64,000 bases of DNA from Xanthobacter oligotrophicus (GTDB lineage: Bacteria; Pseudomonadota; Alphaproteobacteria; Rhizobiales; Xanthobacteraceae). The position numbers were made by a program, and so were the translations under genes. This document shows positions 62,969 through 64,000 of this stretch, piece by piece. The first letter of the stretch is position 1; each line of letters starts with the position of its first letter. The stretch spans positions 1 through 64,000 of the forward strand of contig NZ_VTTL01000013.1 in NCBI RefSeq assembly GCF_008364685.1. Direction: 5' to 3'. The notes below the pieces were generated by a model. It did not search any database. It was given only the letters and a program-made list of their open reading frames with translations, and was not told where the DNA came from.

Positions 62969-63610
62969 TCAGCGCGGAAGGAACGGGTTGTGGGCCTTTT
63001 CGTCGCCGATGCTGGTGACAGGACCATGACCGGGCAGGCAGACCACAGTGTCCCCCAGCGGCAGCAGCTTGCCGACGATGCCCGCGATCAGCAGGTCCGG
63101 GTCGCCATAGGGAAAGTCGGTGCGACCCACCGAGCCCCGGAACAGGGTGTCGCCCACGATGGCGATGCCGACGCCCTTGTGCACGAAGACGAGATGGCCC
63201 GGCGTGTGCCCCGGCACATGCAGGATATCGAGGGTGAGATCGCCCACGCTCACCGTTTCGCCCTCGCTGAGGTAGCGGTCCGGCGTCACCGCCCGGGCAT
63301 TGGGAATGCCATACTTGGCGGCGGCGGCGGGGATGTCGTCCATGATGAACTGGTCCGCCTCCCCCGGCCCCTCCACCTTCACGCCGAGGGTTTCGGCAAG
63401 CTCGGCGGCGCCGGCGGCGTGGTCCACATGGCCGTGGGTCAGAAGGATCTTGTCCACCGTGATCCCGGTCTCGGCGATGGCCGAGCGGATCTTGTCGAGG
63501 TCACCGCCGGGATCGATCACCACGCCCTTCATGGTCCTGGTGCACCACAACAGCGAGCAGTTCTGCTCGAACGGCGTGACGGGAACGACGGCGATCTGGA
63601 TCGGCTGCAT
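62969..63610 (-). CDS. Metallo-beta-lactamase fold hydrolase (glyoxalase II-like)
   Basis: 213 residues. Starts MQPIQIAVVPVTPFEQNCSL, a common start of the YcbL type. Metal site THGHVDHAAGA, HVPGHTPGHLVF, GDTLFRGSVGRTD and late CLPGHGPVT. Likely hydrolyses a glutathione thioester such as S-lactoylglutathione, though substrate specificity is not settled by sequence. ATG 63610 has GGAG at the right place; the frame is open upstream to 63793 without homology. Confidence 0.92.
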   Translation of the reverse strand: MQPIQIAVVPVTPFEQNCSLLWCTRTMKGVVIDPGGDLDKIRSAIAETGITVDKILLTHGHVDHAAGAAELAETLGVKVEGPGEADQFIMDDIPAAAAKYGIPNARAVTPDRYLSEGETVSVGDLTLDILHVPGHTPGHLVFVHKGVGIAIVGDTLFRGSVGRTDFPYGDPDLLIAGIVGKLLPLGDTVVCLPGHGPVTSIGDEKAHNPFLPR

Positions 63611-63744
63611 GAAGGGCTCCGCGTGAGCACGTTTGGCGCCGGCGGCGGGCATGGCCCGTCTCCGGTGAGGTTGTAAAGGGTCCGGCAGGATGGGCGCGGA
63701 CGCAAGATGGCGGATGGTCCGCGATGGGCGAAAGGCCGCCGGCC

Positions 63745-64000
63745 TCAGTCGCTGTCGCCGTGGGACCGGCGGATTCGCCGCACCACCGACCACACGCCGA
63801 GCACCGCCACGGGCACCGCCAGCGCCGTCGCGAGCCCCACGTCCAGGTGGATGCCGAAGGTCCGCGCGTCGATCCCGCTCTCGTGGATGCCCTCGGCCAT
63901 GTGGTGGAACAGGCTGACCACATAATAGGAGATGGCCGCCACCGAGAGGCCTTCCACCGTGCGCTGCAGGCGCAGTTGCAGGCGGGTGCGCTCATTCATG
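63745..64000 (-). CDS. DUF3422 family membrane protein, C-terminal fragment (runs off window)
   Basis: The last 85 or so codons of a minus-strand gene that starts beyond 64000. It reads R-T-R-L-Q-L-R-L-Q-R-T-V-E-G-L-S-V-A-A-I-S-Y-Y-V-V, a hallmark of the C-terminus of DUF3422 proteins, followed by a second membrane helix (GLATALAVPVAVLGVWSVV) and a basic tail. The ATG near 63999 is internal. DUF3422 proteins are inner-membrane proteins of alphaproteobacteria with no proven role. Confidence 0.8.
   Translation of the reverse strand, partial: MNERTRLQLRLQRTVEGLSVAAISYYVVSLFHHMAEGIHESGIDARTFGIHLDVGLATALAVPVAVLGVWSVVRRIRRSHGDSD

Overview
The window looks like chromosomal DNA of a high-GC alphaproteobacterium of the Hyphomicrobiales, most like the Xanthobacteraceae (Xanthobacter/Azorhizobium group). 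This rests on codon use, on fixL-fixJ-fixK with hemN, on promoters of the EcfG general stress type (GGAAC-N16/17-CGTT), on a Pat-type acyl-CoA synthetase/acetyltransferase, on DUF3422 and DUF1045 proteins, and on an intergenic palindrome of a kind common in this order. The species cannot be named from the sequence alone. No phage, transposase, rRNA or CRISPR array was found. One tRNA gene, tRNA-Leu(CAA), is present.

Layout. 0-1.6 kb: the 5' tip of a probable edd gene, then an ECF41-type sigma factor with its carboxymuconolactone-decarboxylase-like partner. 1.8-10.5 kb: an acyl-CoA degradation cluster with an internally duplicated FadR-type regulator, enoyl-CoA hydratase, two acyl-CoA dehydrogenases, a quinone oxidoreductase, a divergent acyl-CoA ligase, an alpha/beta hydrolase and a 4-OT tautomerase. 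10.7-19.2 kb: one long operon joining a complete branched-chain-amino-acid-type ABC importer to an SDR, a two-subunit transketolase and a GldA-like dehydrogenase. 19.2-21 kb: a group III truncated haemoglobin with an unusual N-terminal domain, and tRNA-Leu with duplicated 3' flanks. 21-25.7 kb: a general stress island (otsBA, small membrane and lipoproteins, a NepR-like protein) with four recognisable EcfG promoters. 25.8-32.8 kb: a DXD glycosyltransferase, an extensin-like lipoprotein, a DUF429 protein, a CoA-transferase, a small ricin-type lectin and purH. 32.9-39.4 kb: wecB, a BcsB-like gene, nfrB and a secreted protein, all on the minus strand. 39.7-48.1 kb: a TlpA-like thioredoxin, argH-lptM-lysA, a degenerate-GGDEF/EAL protein and the Pat-like protein. 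48.3-53.5 kb: a lone receiver, fixJ, fixL, fixK and hemN. 53.5-61.4 kb: nfrA followed, going upstream, by a four-gene alginate-type O-acetylation cassette. 61.6-64 kb: a hexapeptide acetyltransferase, a DUF1045 protein, an MBL-fold hydrolase and the 3' end of a DUF3422 gene.

Main result. The two polysaccharide loci (32.9-39.4 and 53.5-61.4 kb) together contain homologues of the E. coli NGR exopolysaccharide machinery: NfrB synthase with C-terminal MshEN-like c-di-GMP-binding repeats, NfrA outer-membrane TPR protein, and the UDP-GlcNAc 2-epimerase WecB that makes the ManNAc donor. They also hold parts absent from the E. coli system as I know it: a BcsB-like periplasmic protein, a putative secreted TIM-barrel protein, and an AlgI/AlgJ/AlgX/AlgF-like acetylation set. 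The inference is a c-di-GMP-controlled, O-acetylated, NGR-like exopolysaccharide. A predicted active EAL phosphodiesterase lies between the loci. The other strong signals are the general stress island, the LIV-type importer linked to a split transketolase, and the oxygen-sensing FixLJ/FixK block with FNR-type boxes at fixK and hemN.
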